Positions 25,691 through 34,085 of a stretch of 64,000 nucleotides of DNA are shown here, piece after piece; the first letter of the stretch is position 1, and the number at the start of each line of letters is the position of its first letter. This DNA comes from Myxococcaceae bacterium (GTDB taxonomy: Bacteria > Myxococcota > Myxococcia > Myxococcales > Myxococcaceae), in assembly GCA_016793095.1 (NCBI GenBank), contig JAEUJQ010000050.1, positions 186,001-250,000 of the forward strand. The letters are read 5' to 3'. The position numbers and the translations under genes were made by a program. The notes below the pieces were generated by a model that was given only the letters and a program-made list of their open reading frames with translations, made no database searches and had not been told where the DNA came from.

Positions 25691-26647
25691 TCACGGCACG
25701 ACGACGCACTGCGCGTCACGACAGACGGCCTTCGTACCCGCTTCACGCGTCGCACACGCAGGGCACCCCACGCTGCCACAGGTCACGCGCGCGAAGTTCG
25801 ACTGCATGCGCTGGCCCACGTCCTTCCGCACCGGCGTACGCCACACCGCCCCGCACCCGGGGCAGGTACACGGCACCGGCGGTGCGAGCGCGCAATCGGC
25901 GTCGCCGCTGCACGCGCGACGCGCGCTCTGCGGGAGTCGTGGCGCGCCCTCGTCGCGGCGAAGGGCCTGGGCAGGCTGCAGGGGCCCCTGCGCCTCGGCG
26001 AAGCGCAACAGCTCGGGTGTGAGACAGGCGTGCGGCGCGAAGCCTGCGTCCACCGCCTCGGCGGCGCTCCCGAAGCGACCTCCGCCACAGGCCCGGCACC
26101 GGGTCGCCTGCACGTGGGGGCAGCTCCAGCCCTCGTGAAACACCCCGGTCTCCTGGTCGCGCAAGAGCAGCTGCTCGCGCCAGGTCCAGGGCTCCACCGG
26201 CGCCTCGTCAGCCCACAGCCCACGTCTCGCCTCGCGCGCCTCCTTCTCGAGCTTCATCAGCGCGGCGTCCGTACGCTTCGCCGGCGCCACCCACGCCCAG
26301 CCCGCCTCGAGCAACGCCTCGTGCAACCACGCCTTGCCGACCTTCACCCGCGCCCAGCTCGAGACCTCGTCGGCCTCGCCCAACCGCGAGAGCACCTCGT
26401 CGGGCTTGCGGGCCTCCAGGGTCACCTGCTCTCCGAGGGTGAGGTCGCGGCAGAACTGCGTCGCTTCGGCTGAGCCCCGCTGCGGCCACTTCGGCGAGAT
26501 GACATCGACGAGCATGACGAGCTGGGTGGACACCGGCGCGTCGGGCTGCTTCCCGACCGCCGCGACCTCGAGCGTCGTCGCCCGGGTCCCGGTGCCAATG
26601 GCGACTGACGGAGCCGCCGCGAGCGAAGTGACGAGCAACACGAGCAT
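25691..26647 (-). CDS. secreted SNase-like protein with Cys-rich tail
   Basis: This 318-residue protein has an N-terminal signal (MLVLLVTSLAAAPS). Residues about 25-150 follow the staphylococcal-nuclease-like pattern: FCRDLTLGEQVTLEAR, ARVKVGKAWLHEALLEAGWAWV, a helix, RRGLWADEAPVEPWTWR. The catalytic Arg and Glu of the RLxGIDxPE region and the Arg of DRYGR are not recognisable, so nuclease activity is doubtful. The last 90 residues carry a cysteine pattern (ACSGDADCALAPPVPCTCPGC, VTCGSVGCPAC, AVCRDAQC) common in myxobacterial secreted proteins. The ATG at 26647 is the one that gives a signal peptide. Confidence 0.75.
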   Translation of the reverse strand: MLVLLVTSLAAAPSVAIGTGTRATTLEVAAVGKQPDAPVSTQLVMLVDVISPKWPQRGSAEATQFCRDLTLGEQVTLEARKPDEVLSRLGEADEVSSWARVKVGKAWLHEALLEAGWAWVAPAKRTDAALMKLEKEAREARRGLWADEAPVEPWTWREQLLLRDQETGVFHEGWSCPHVQATRCRACGGGRFGSAAEAVDAGFAPHACLTPELLRFAEAQGPLQPAQALRRDEGAPRLPQSARRACSGDADCALAPPVPCTCPGCGAVWRTPVRKDVGQRMQSNFARVTCGSVGCPACATREAGTKAVCRDAQCVVVP

Positions 26648-26769
26648 GGGCTGCCTCCGGGTCGAACTCCGCGACGCACCCTGGCAGAAGAGCACGGCTC
26701 GCGCGCAGCGGAACTCGACTTCGCAGTTGCCTGTGGGGTCAGAGGAGTGGATGGTGAGCGAGGGGGCTC

Positions 26770-27162
26770 GTGAGACCGCTCGTCGTCTTCCTCATCCTCG
26801 GTTGTGCCACCACGCGGCAGGCCGCGCCGAACGGGGCCGTCATTCCTGCGGGCGACGGTTGGTCCTGCTACGCGGCGTCGCAGGCGGCCTGGTCGGGCTG
26901 CAACCGCACGCAGGAGGCCTGCGAAAAGGACCGCGCCCAGGCCCAGCGCCTCTACCAGGTTGACACCTTCGACTACGCGAAGTGGGGCCGCTGCGTGCTC
27001 GCGACGCAGGTCTTCTGCGCCACCTTCGAGAGCGTCGAGCCCTCTTCAGGGAAGCTCGAGCGCTTCTTCGGCTGCTTCCCGGACGAGGCGGGATGCGCGG
27101 CGTGGTCGGCCCGACCTCCCGAGGGGGCCCAGCGGGTCTCGGCCTGCGCCGTCTTCAGGTGA
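26770..27162 (+). CDS. small Cys-rich lipoprotein
   Basis: The 130-residue protein begins at GTG 26770, preceded by GAGGGGG, with the signal PLVVFLILGCATT. The mature part has seven cysteines and aromatic residues (GWSCYAASQAAWSGC, RCVLATQVFCATFE, FFGCFPDEAGC). No family recognised. The DUF2378 gene starts three bases after its stop, so the two form an operon. Confidence 0.75.
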   Translation: MRPLVVFLILGCATTRQAAPNGAVIPAGDGWSCYAASQAAWSGCNRTQEACEKDRAQAQRLYQVDTFDYAKWGRCVLATQVFCATFESVEPSSGKLERFFGCFPDEAGCAAWSARPPEGAQRVSACAVFR

Positions 27163-27165
27163 GCG

Positions 27166-27702
27166 ATGGAGAAGCACGCCTACGGCCACAGCATCGAGGC
27201 GCTGCTCAAGGCGGTTCGGCCTGTCCTCGACGTGGCGCTGACGAAGGAGCTCCAGGCGCTCGGCATCGACCCCACGAAGCCGTTGCTGCCCGTCTACTCC
27301 GTGGACGTGATGCGCAGCGCGCTGGCGGTGGGGGCGAGACGGCTCAACCCCACGCTCTCCACGGAACAGGCCTTCGTCGCGCTCGGGCGCCGGTACATCG
27401 ACAGCTACGCCGAGACCATCGTCGGCCGGGCCCTGCTCGCCGCCATCAGACTCATCGGGCCGAGGCGCACGCTCGAGCGGCTGGCGAAGCAGTTCCGCAC
27501 GGCCAACAACTACTCCGAGACGAAGGTGACGCACCTCGCGCCGGGGCACTCGGAGCTGTGGTGCAACGAGGTCGCCTACCCGTACTGGTACGTGGGGCTC
27601 GTCACCCGGATGATGGAGACCGCGGGAGCGAAGGGCGTGCAGGTGATGCTCCGCAGCCACGACGCCGCTGGCGCCTTCTTCGACGTGCAGTGGAGCGCCT
27701 GA
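27166..27702 (+). CDS. DUF2378 family protein
   Basis: The 178-residue protein matches DUF2378/TIGR02265, a paralogous family found almost only in myxobacteria: YGHSIEALLKAV at the start, SVDVMRSALAVGARRL, ALGRRYIDSYAETIVGRALL, IGPRRTLERLAKQFRTANNY and a final beta-rich part (THLAPGHSELWCNEV, PYWYVGLV). The fold is reminiscent of haem-NO-binding-like proteins, but the function is not established. AGGTGAG precedes the start. A second member lies at 62147. Confidence 0.9.
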   Translation: MEKHAYGHSIEALLKAVRPVLDVALTKELQALGIDPTKPLLPVYSVDVMRSALAVGARRLNPTLSTEQAFVALGRRYIDSYAETIVGRALLAAIRLIGPRRTLERLAKQFRTANNYSETKVTHLAPGHSELWCNEVAYPYWYVGLVTRMMETAGAKGVQVMLRSHDAAGAFFDVQWSA

Positions 27703-27712
27703 GCCCGCCTCG

Positions 27713-28153
27713 TCAGCGAACGAGGCTCACGGCTTCGTAGAACGCCGACTCGACGAGCCAGGCGCCCCCGGCGTTCACCATGCGCGCGGTCACCCGGTAC
27801 TGATTTGGCCGGGTACAGCCACCCGACGAGTCCTCAGCCTTGAGGCAGATGTCGGAGAGGAGCCGAAGCACCCGGCGCCCATCAGGCTGCACCTCCTCGC
27901 CCTCGAGCTTGAACCTGGACCAGTCGAAGTCACCAATGGCAACGACGGGGTGCTCGGCGATCCCCTCTTTCAGCTCCGTGCCCGGGTTCGCCCCTGACAT
28001 GCTCGTCCCCTCGGCGAGGAGCTTCTCCGCTTCGCCGGTGCGCTTCTGCGCGACGTAGTTGACGAAGGCCTCGAGCGACGGCTGGGCGACTGACGTCTTC
28101 GCTTTGCAGCCGCTCAGCAACACCGCCACCACCACGAGCACCAGACGAGCCAT
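27713..28153 (-). CDS. small hypothetical lipoprotein
   Basis: This is a 146-residue protein with a typical lipobox (LVVVAVLLSGCKAK). A short helix pair follows (LEAFVNYVAQKRTGEAEKLL), then a cystatin/NTF2-like half (YRVTARMVNAGGAWLVESAFYEAV). This layout is common among envelope lipoproteins of unknown function. GGGAGG lies upstream of the ATG at 28153. It converges with the DUF2378 gene. Confidence 0.8.
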   Translation of the reverse strand: MARLVLVVVAVLLSGCKAKTSVAQPSLEAFVNYVAQKRTGEAEKLLAEGTSMSGANPGTELKEGIAEHPVVAIGDFDWSRFKLEGEEVQPDGRRVLRLLSDICLKAEDSSGGCTRPNQYRVTARMVNAGGAWLVESAFYEAVSLVR

Positions 28154-28274
28154 GTCATCCTCCCTCGCGGAGATTACGCGAGAAGCACCAGCCGCGCTGC
28201 AACTCGATGAGACGTGAGCGCGACGGCCGCTTTCGCGTGGCCGGGCCGGGAGCGAGGTGGTGAATTCGCCGCTC

Positions 28275-29216
28275 ATGAGCCGCAAGCCCTTCGGCGATGA
28301 CGACGAGACGACGGTCACCGGCGGCCAACCGCTGCCCTCCGACGAACCCTCACGGGTGGCCGAGACGACGGCTGCTGGCGAAGACGAGGCGCCTGTCGAG
28401 GACTTCGACGCCGGTGACGCACCGGACGCCGAGGCCGTCGTGCGCCGGGCCCTCGCGGCCGCTGCGCTGCTGCGCCGGCTCGACCTCGAGCAAGCCAGGG
28501 CGCCGCTCCGCGACATCGAGCAGCTCGAGTCGTGGGTGGACGAGAACGGCCTGCACGCGAGCTTCGGCCCGACGGCGTTCGCCCTCTTCGGGGCTCCGCC
28601 TGGCGAATGGACCGACGAAGACGCCGACGCGGTCGCCTGGGGCGCCGAAGAGCTCTCGATGCTGGGCTGGGCGCTCGGGCGCACCGAGCTCCCCGGCCTC
28701 ATCACCCGCGCCGACGTGACGGACCTGCTGGCGGCGCTCCCACGCGCTGGCGACCTCTCGCCCTTCGTCGGCTCCGCCAGCCTGCTCGACCTCGCCGAGG
28801 TGGACGCAGCGCGCTCGCTCTTCTCGACGCTCGAAGAGGCCGCGCGCATCGAGGCGTTCGCGCGCGGCATCGCGACGGACCCGGACGTCTCCATCGACGA
28901 CCAGCAGCTCGAGGATGTCTTCGGGGCGGCGGCGCACGAGGGCTTTGACCGCGACGCCGTGACGGCCGAGCACGGCGACCGGGGCGCGGCCGTCGAGGTG
29001 CTGCGCTTCTGGACGAAGCTCCTCCTCGAGCACCTCTTCGCCGACGGAGGGCCGTTCACCGCGTTTCGTTTCACCCACGACGAGCTCGTCGCGCTCGAGG
29101 ACGACGCGCTCGCGCTCCTGCTCACGCTGTCGCAGCTGCGCGCCGAGACGCTCTCGTGGCTGCTCGAGGGAGCGCCGGCGGAGGACGACGGCGAGCCGCC
29201 GGACCAGGACGGGTGA
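28275..29216 (+). CDS. DUF4272 domain protein
   Basis: The product has 313 residues, cytoplasmic and acidic. After about 55 disordered residues it follows the DUF4272 pattern: ALAAAALLRRLDLEQ, ESWVDENGLHASFGPTAFAL, then AVAWGAEELSMLGWALGR and a Leu/Ala-rich helical remainder. The function of DUF4272 is unknown. The ATG at 28275 is the first that gives a normal start; an in-frame GTG at 28257 is possible. Confidence 0.75.
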   Translation: MSRKPFGDDDETTVTGGQPLPSDEPSRVAETTAAGEDEAPVEDFDAGDAPDAEAVVRRALAAAALLRRLDLEQARAPLRDIEQLESWVDENGLHASFGPTAFALFGAPPGEWTDEDADAVAWGAEELSMLGWALGRTELPGLITRADVTDLLAALPRAGDLSPFVGSASLLDLAEVDAARSLFSTLEEAARIEAFARGIATDPDVSIDDQQLEDVFGAAAHEGFDRDAVTAEHGDRGAAVEVLRFWTKLLLEHLFADGGPFTAFRFTHDELVALEDDALALLLTLSQLRAETLSWLLEGAPAEDDGEPPDQDG

Positions 29217-29231
29217 GGACCAGCGGCTCGC

Positions 29232-30059
29232 TCAGAAGAACAGGGCGAGCCCCAGCGCGGCGCCCTGGCTCAGCGCGGTGTTGAACTCGAACACCTCAGT
29301 CGTGTTGCTCGCGCTGTTGATGGTGCTCGTCATGCCCATCTGGGTCACCTCGGTGCTGGTGTTCGCCGACTGCGTCGTGACGATGGTGAGGTTGAGCGAG
29401 TACTCGGCGAACAGCGCCACGTTCGGGTGCACACGCCAGCCCACGCCGAGCACGCCCCGCAGCCCGAGCCCGAACGTCGAGGTCAGGTCGTTCACCGCGG
29501 TGATCTGGTCCATCTGCGTGTCGTCGCGGAAGACGCGGGCCTGCGACGAGTAGTTCAGCCACACGCCACCGCCGAGGTAGGGCGCGAGGGCTGACTCGAG
29601 CAGGCGGTAGAGCAGGTCGCCGCCGAGCGTGAGGCCGAACGTCGAGGTGGGCCCCACCGGCCGCATGAAGGAGCGGGTCGTGGTCGTCATCCCACCGGGC
29701 AGCGTGGTGGTGGTCTCGACGACCGCCGGCACGTTGGTGGTGCGGTTGAGCGAGAGGGTGGGGCGCAGCGAGAGGCGCTCGCTCAGCGCGAACTGCACGC
29801 CGACGCCGCCGTTGAAGCCCGAGAGCAGGCCCGGGTTCTGGAAGATGTTCTGCAGGCTCAGCACGACACCGAAGTTCGAGCTGGGCGTCGTCGCGACGGG
29901 CGCCGGGGCACGTGCGTCGGGCGTCGTCACCGGAGCGGGGCCAGGCGGCGCTGGGGCTGGAGGCGGTGGAGCCGGCGGCTTGTCACCCGGGAACGGCGCG
30001 AACTGCGCCAGGGCCGCAGTGGAGGCGAGGAGAATGAGCGAAGAACAGAGCCGGTTCAT
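29232..30059 (-). CDS. outer-membrane beta-barrel protein
   Basis: This 275-residue protein has a cleavable signal (MNRLCSSLILLASTAALAQ). A Pro-rich segment of about 40 residues follows, then alternating amphipathic strands (NGGVGVQFALSERLSLRPTL, LTLGGDLLYRLLESALAPYL, GVGWRVHPNVALFAEYSLNL) and a C-terminal phenylalanine, as expected for a BamA-assembled small barrel (OmpA/OprF-like, about eight strands). No peptidoglycan-binding domain follows. It ends 15 bases from the convergent DUF4272 gene. Specific role unknown. Confidence 0.8.
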   Translation of the reverse strand: MNRLCSSLILLASTAALAQFAPFPGDKPPAPPPPAPAPPGPAPVTTPDARAPAPVATTPSSNFGVVLSLQNIFQNPGLLSGFNGGVGVQFALSERLSLRPTLSLNRTTNVPAVVETTTTLPGGMTTTTRSFMRPVGPTSTFGLTLGGDLLYRLLESALAPYLGGGVWLNYSSQARVFRDDTQMDQITAVNDLTSTFGLGLRGVLGVGWRVHPNVALFAEYSLNLTIVTTQSANTSTEVTQMGMTSTINSASNTTEVFEFNTALSQGAALGLALFF

Positions 30060-30139
30060 GCGTGCTCCCGGGAAGGCGGGGAGGCCGCATCGAATACCGG
30101 CGGAGCGGCGGGTCAACTTCCCTTCCGCCGCGCGCCAGC

Positions 30140-30874
30140 TCAAGCGTCGAGGTCAATCGTCGCCGAGACGGGGTGATGGTCCGACAGCCCTTCGCCCTGG
30201 AGGACGTGCGCCTCCGACGCGTTCCCGCGCCAGACCACGACATGATCGATGACCTTCCCGGCCGGGTTGTCGGGGCTCGCGACTCGCGTCGGGCCCTGCC
30301 CGGACACGTCGGCGACCACGAAGCCCTCACCCAACGCGCGCGTCACGACGTCGAGCGGCGCGTTGAAGTCTCCCAGCACGACGGCGCTCGGCGCGCCGCT
30401 CGCCAGCGCCCTGAGCTGCGAGAGCTGGGCGAGTCCGGGCGCGCCGTGGGTGACGTGCGTGTTGAGCACGAGGCAACCCGGGGCGGCTTCGACTGCCAGC
30501 AGGCCCTTCCCCTGATCGTTCTCGTACGCGCGGCCTTCGAGCAGCTTCGCGTCGGACCGCGCCGCGATGGTGACGAGCAGCTCGGACGCGTCGACGAGCG
30601 GCGTCTGCCCCTCGGCGCGGAACCGCGGGGTCCGTGGGGCGCGCTGAACGAAGACCGACCCGCCGACGAGCCCACGCAGCACGGCGAGCTGGTCTCCGCT
30701 CACCTCCTGCAGGCAGACCGCGTCGATGCCGCCCGCCAGCCACCTGGCGACGCGCGCGGCGATGCGCTCACTCCTCACGCGCTCGTCGGGGAAGGCCCGC
30801 AGGCAGGCCTCGGCCCAGTTCACCCCGTGCACCCGGTGGAGCACGTTCCACGTCAGCACCCGGAGCGTCGTCAT
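30140..30874 (-). CDS. endonuclease/exonuclease/phosphatase (EEP) family protein
   Basis: The 244-residue protein carries the EEP superfamily motifs in order: LTWNVL (Asn), VCLQEV (Glu), NTHVTHG, VVLGDFNAP and the final SDHHPV with catalytic His. All residues for metal-dependent phosphodiester or phosphomonoester hydrolysis are present. There is no signal peptide, so the substrate is probably cytoplasmic (nucleic acid, nucleotide or inositol phosphate). It follows the glycosidase gene by ten bases on the same strand and GAGGGTGG precedes its start. Confidence 0.9.
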   Translation of the reverse strand: MTTLRVLTWNVLHRVHGVNWAEACLRAFPDERVRSERIAARVARWLAGGIDAVCLQEVSGDQLAVLRGLVGGSVFVQRAPRTPRFRAEGQTPLVDASELLVTIAARSDAKLLEGRAYENDQGKGLLAVEAAPGCLVLNTHVTHGAPGLAQLSQLRALASGAPSAVVLGDFNAPLDVVTRALGEGFVVADVSGQGPTRVASPDNPAGKVIDHVVVWRGNASEAHVLQGEGLSDHHPVSATIDLDA

Positions 30875-30884
30875 CGAGCCACCC

Positions 30885-32933
30885 TCATCGGGAGCCGACG
30901 CGGAGGTAGGCGGCGTCGCGCGGCGGCACGGTGACGGTCAGCCCCGCCGCGGTGGGTGACAGCTTCTCGCCGGTCCACAGAGACTCCGCGGCGCCCACGC
31001 GAGCGAGGCCGAGCTGCGCCGGCGAGAGGGTGAAGGTGCGCTCGCTCGTCGTCCAGTTGAAGAGCCCCACGAGCGTGCCCTCCGACGTCCCGCTCGCGAC
31101 CCACACGGCAGGCGCGTGGTAACTGTCTGGCTCGAGCAGCGCCTCGGCCTGCGAGAGCGACGTCATCCTCGGCTTCTCGGGGGCGTCGATGACGACGAAG
31201 CCGTCTCCGGGCTTCGCGAGCGTCGCCATCATCGGCAGCTTCACGGCTCGCTCGAGGAAGGCGCGCTCCCCGGCTGACAGCGACGGCAGGTCGTCGCCGA
31301 GCGCGAACAGCCGGCCTGCGAGCAGCGCCATCGTCACCTGCTGGCGCTTCACGCCGTCGGGCAACCCGCGGATGAGCACGGTGTCGGGGTCGTTCGCGAA
31401 CAGCGGGCTCACGAACCAGCGCTCGCCGACGTTGCGCGCGACGTTCTTCACCCACTCGAAGGAGTAGGTCGCGCCCCGACCGGCGATGTCTCCACCGGTG
31501 CGGAAGGCGTGGGCATGCCCGACGCTCGGGAGCATCGGCGCGCCACAGGCGACGACGTACGCGTTGCCCGCCCGCGCCTCGGCCGACAACACCTCGAGCC
31601 CGCGCTGCAGCGCCTCGATGGAGGTGACGTCGTCGCGTCGCTTCCCCTCGAACGCACCGGCGTAGAGGAAGTCGAACTTGAAGTAGCGATAGCCCTGCGA
31701 GACGAGCCGCCGCACCTGCTCGCCCATCCACACGCGGGCGTCGGGGTGGGTGACGTCGAGCACGAGGTACGTGTGGCCGCTGAAGAAGTCGCGCCAGCTC
31801 ACCGGCCGGTCCTGCGCGTCGCGAACGAACCAGTCAGCGTGCGCCATCGCGGTGGGCGAGGTGGCGTCGAGGTAGAACGGCGCCATCCACACGCCCGCGG
31901 TGAGCTGCCGCGCCCGCAGCGACGACGCAGTGCCCTCCATGCCCGCGGGGAACTTCGGGTTGGCGGTCCACTCGCCCCACTGGCGCTCCCAGCCATCGTC
32001 GAGCTGCACGTTGTTCGCGCCGAAGCCGAGCGCGGCGAGCTGGTCAGCGTTCGCGAGCGTGTTCTGCTCGGTGATGTTCTCGAAGAGGGTGTTCCAGCTG
32101 TTCCAGCCCACCGGCACGAAGGGCGGCGCCGGAGGCGGCGTGACGCGCCCGACGGCCTGCGCCCACGAGCGCAGCGCGAGGGACGACCCGGGCTCGAGCG
32201 CGAAGGCATACGTCTCGGAGCGGACCTCTCCAGTCAGCGGCTTCGAGTCGCCGTTGCCGCCGCTGCGCACGCGCACCTGCACGACGCCCTCATGGCGGAA
32301 GGTGATGACGCGCGTCTTCCACGTCTGGGCCGTGAGCGCACCGGGCACGAGCGCCGCGCCGTCGAAGGCGAGCGCGCCGAGCCACCAGCTCACCCGCGCG
32401 TCGGTGGTGAGGAAGTCTTCGTTGTTGCCGGTCGTCTCGGCCTTCGCGTCGGGCGGACTCGAGCGCTGCAGCGTCGCGACGTAGGTGGGCGCCCAGCTGC
32501 TGAAGCTGTTCGAGAGCACCCACGACGGCGGGCCAGTGACGTCGCCGAGCCGGCCCTGCAGCGTGAATCCCTCGACCCGCTGGCCAGCGCACGAGGTGGC
32601 GCAGGAGGCCGTGAGCTGCGCGGTGAGGAGCGTGGCGGTGCGCCGCAGCGTGAGGACGAGCCGCACGACGCCGGACGTCTGCTCGACGCGCGTCTCCTGG
32701 GCCGGGCCCTGCTCCGTCATCACGTCGGAGGTGGTGATGGTGGCGCCTTCACCGAGCGCCACGTCGGTGCCGTTCACCGTGACGGAGCCGCGCACCTGCT
32801 CGAGCCGCAGGCCGAAGCGCTCCACCGAGAACGTGCCGTCGGCCGCGACCACCAGGACGACCGGCGGCGGCGGCGCGGGCGGCGGCGTGCAGGCAAGCAG
32901 GAGCGTGACGACGAGCGTGACGGACCGACGCAT
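30885..32933 (-). CDS. GH36/clan D alpha-galactosidase-like lipoprotein
   Basis: This 682-residue protein has a lipoprotein signal (LVVTLLLACTPPP). The N-terminal half is a beta-rich supersandwich-like domain, and the barrel starts at about residue 275 with PVGWNSWNTLFENITE and QLDDGWERQWGEW. The catalytic nucleophile lies in YRYFKFDFLYAGA, and GGDIAGRG is a candidate for the acid/base region. A C-terminal beta domain ends the protein. Clan GH-D enzymes release alpha-galactose or similar sugars with retention. It would act on the cell surface or periplasm on external oligosaccharides. The EEP gene directly downstream may be co-transcribed. Confidence 0.88.
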   Translation of the reverse strand: MRRSVTLVVTLLLACTPPPAPPPPVVLVVAADGTFSVERFGLRLEQVRGSVTVNGTDVALGEGATITTSDVMTEQGPAQETRVEQTSGVVRLVLTLRRTATLLTAQLTASCATSCAGQRVEGFTLQGRLGDVTGPPSWVLSNSFSSWAPTYVATLQRSSPPDAKAETTGNNEDFLTTDARVSWWLGALAFDGAALVPGALTAQTWKTRVITFRHEGVVQVRVRSGGNGDSKPLTGEVRSETYAFALEPGSSLALRSWAQAVGRVTPPPAPPFVPVGWNSWNTLFENITEQNTLANADQLAALGFGANNVQLDDGWERQWGEWTANPKFPAGMEGTASSLRARQLTAGVWMAPFYLDATSPTAMAHADWFVRDAQDRPVSWRDFFSGHTYLVLDVTHPDARVWMGEQVRRLVSQGYRYFKFDFLYAGAFEGKRRDDVTSIEALQRGLEVLSAEARAGNAYVVACGAPMLPSVGHAHAFRTGGDIAGRGATYSFEWVKNVARNVGERWFVSPLFANDPDTVLIRGLPDGVKRQQVTMALLAGRLFALGDDLPSLSAGERAFLERAVKLPMMATLAKPGDGFVVIDAPEKPRMTSLSQAEALLEPDSYHAPAVWVASGTSEGTLVGLFNWTTSERTFTLSPAQLGLARVGAAESLWTGEKLSPTAAGLTVTVPPRDAAYLRVGSR

Positions 32934-32953
32934 GCGGGCGCCCTACCAACCGC

Positions 32954-33376
32954 GTGGCGACCCGTCGACGCGGCTGCCCGAACAATGACGGCGCGAACGG
33001 ACTGCGCGACGACCGCTTCTCGGACGGGACGGGCTCGGGTTCAGGCCTCGCGATCGATCCGATCCCCGGCTGATCAGCGCCCCGTGCGCTCGAAGCCGCG
33101 TCGAACGCCTTCCGCAACGGTGCTCGTGGAGAGCCTCAGCTCGCCTATCGCTGCACCGAGGCGTCGGGCATGGCCTGCGTCGAGCTGACGCGCCGGTACT
33201 CCGGGCGGTGCACGTCTCGCAGTCACGCGGTGCGCTCTCCACTCGAGCCGCACCTGCCCTCCCGCAGCGCAACCCCGGCGGCGAGGGCGACGCCAGCTCG
33301 GCGACCGACCTCGGCGGCTCCGGCGTCAGAGCGCCGCGGCACCTGCTACGCGCGCACGCGCTGCGACACGGGCTGA
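32954..33376 (+). pseudogene. degraded gene remnant
   Basis: From a GTG at 32954 a coding-biased frame reads RGCPNNDGANGLRDDRFSD and stops at TGA 33071-33073. The same frame continues after it with ALEAASNAFRNGARG and YRCTEASGMACVELTRRYSG. A second frame then carries NPGGEGDASSATDLGGSG, and the end returns to GTCYARTRCDTG before TGA at 33374. This is best read as a former Cys-containing secreted protein broken by a stop codon and frameshifts. A 39-codon functional ORF at the beginning cannot be excluded. Confidence 0.4.
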
Positions 33377-33382
33377 CAGACA

Positions 33383-34066
33383 CTACGTTCTCGCGGCGAG
33401 GAGCCGGGTGGGCTCGTGCTCGTTCAGGAAGCGGGTGCCGCGCACCACCGCGACCGCCGCCACCACACACGCGAGACACTCGAGCACCACGCTGGGCGCC
33501 AGTGGGAAGACCGCGTCGCCCAACCCCAGGTTCACCGCGCGCGTGAGCAGCGTGCACGCGAAGAGCACCCACCACGCGTCGATGAGCTCGCGCCGCCCGC
33601 CCCTGAAGACCGCGCGCAGCTGGAGCCAGGGAATGACGAGGTTCGGCCCCGGCACGAACCACCAGAGGACCGCGGCGAGGAGCGAACGCGGCGGCGCGCC
33701 CTGACCGACGCCCCGCTGGAGCGCCCAGACGAACCAGACGAGGAACACGACGATGCCCAGCAACCACACGCCGACCAGCAGCACGCCAAGGACCGCCGCT
33801 CCGACCAGCAGCGTGCTGGAGCCGAGGACCTCACCCGCATCGAACGGCAGCGCGAGCGCCTCGGCGGCGGCGTTCGTCAGGAGGCAAGCGACGACGACCC
33901 ACGGGACCGCTGGGTGCAGCGACGCGGCCTCACCCTGAGCGCGCACCCGGCACTCGAGGCACGGCGCCACGGCCATGCACGCCTCGCAGCCGAACCGTCC
34001 ACAGCGGCCGCAGGTGCCGGTCGCCACGCGCTCGGAGTGCACCTGGCAACGGGCTGAGTCCTCCAC
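33383..34066 (-). CDS. B-box zinc-finger / DUF4328-like membrane protein
   Basis: The product has 227 residues. Residues 5-45 form a B-box-like zinc site (CQVHSE, TCGRCGRFGCEACM, CLECR). Five or so hydrophobic segments follow: WVVVACLLTNAAAEAL, LLVGAAVLGVLLVGVWLLG, WWFVPGPNLVIPWLQL, a helix with ACTLLTRAVNL and the last at CLACVVAAVAVV. The FVPGPNLVIPW segment is typical of DUF4328. GGAGGGA lies six bases before GTG 34066, which fixes the start. It sits in the inner membrane with the zinc domain probably cytoplasmic. Role unknown. Confidence 0.8.
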   Translation of the reverse strand: MEDSARCQVHSERVATGTCGRCGRFGCEACMAVAPCLECRVRAQGEAASLHPAVPWVVVACLLTNAAAEALALPFDAGEVLGSSTLLVGAAVLGVLLVGVWLLGIVVFLVWFVWALQRGVGQGAPPRSLLAAVLWWFVPGPNLVIPWLQLRAVFRGGRRELIDAWWVLFACTLLTRAVNLGLGDAVFPLAPSVVLECLACVVAAVAVVRGTRFLNEHEPTRLLAART

Positions 34067-34085
34067 CGTGGGTCCCTCCTCAGGC

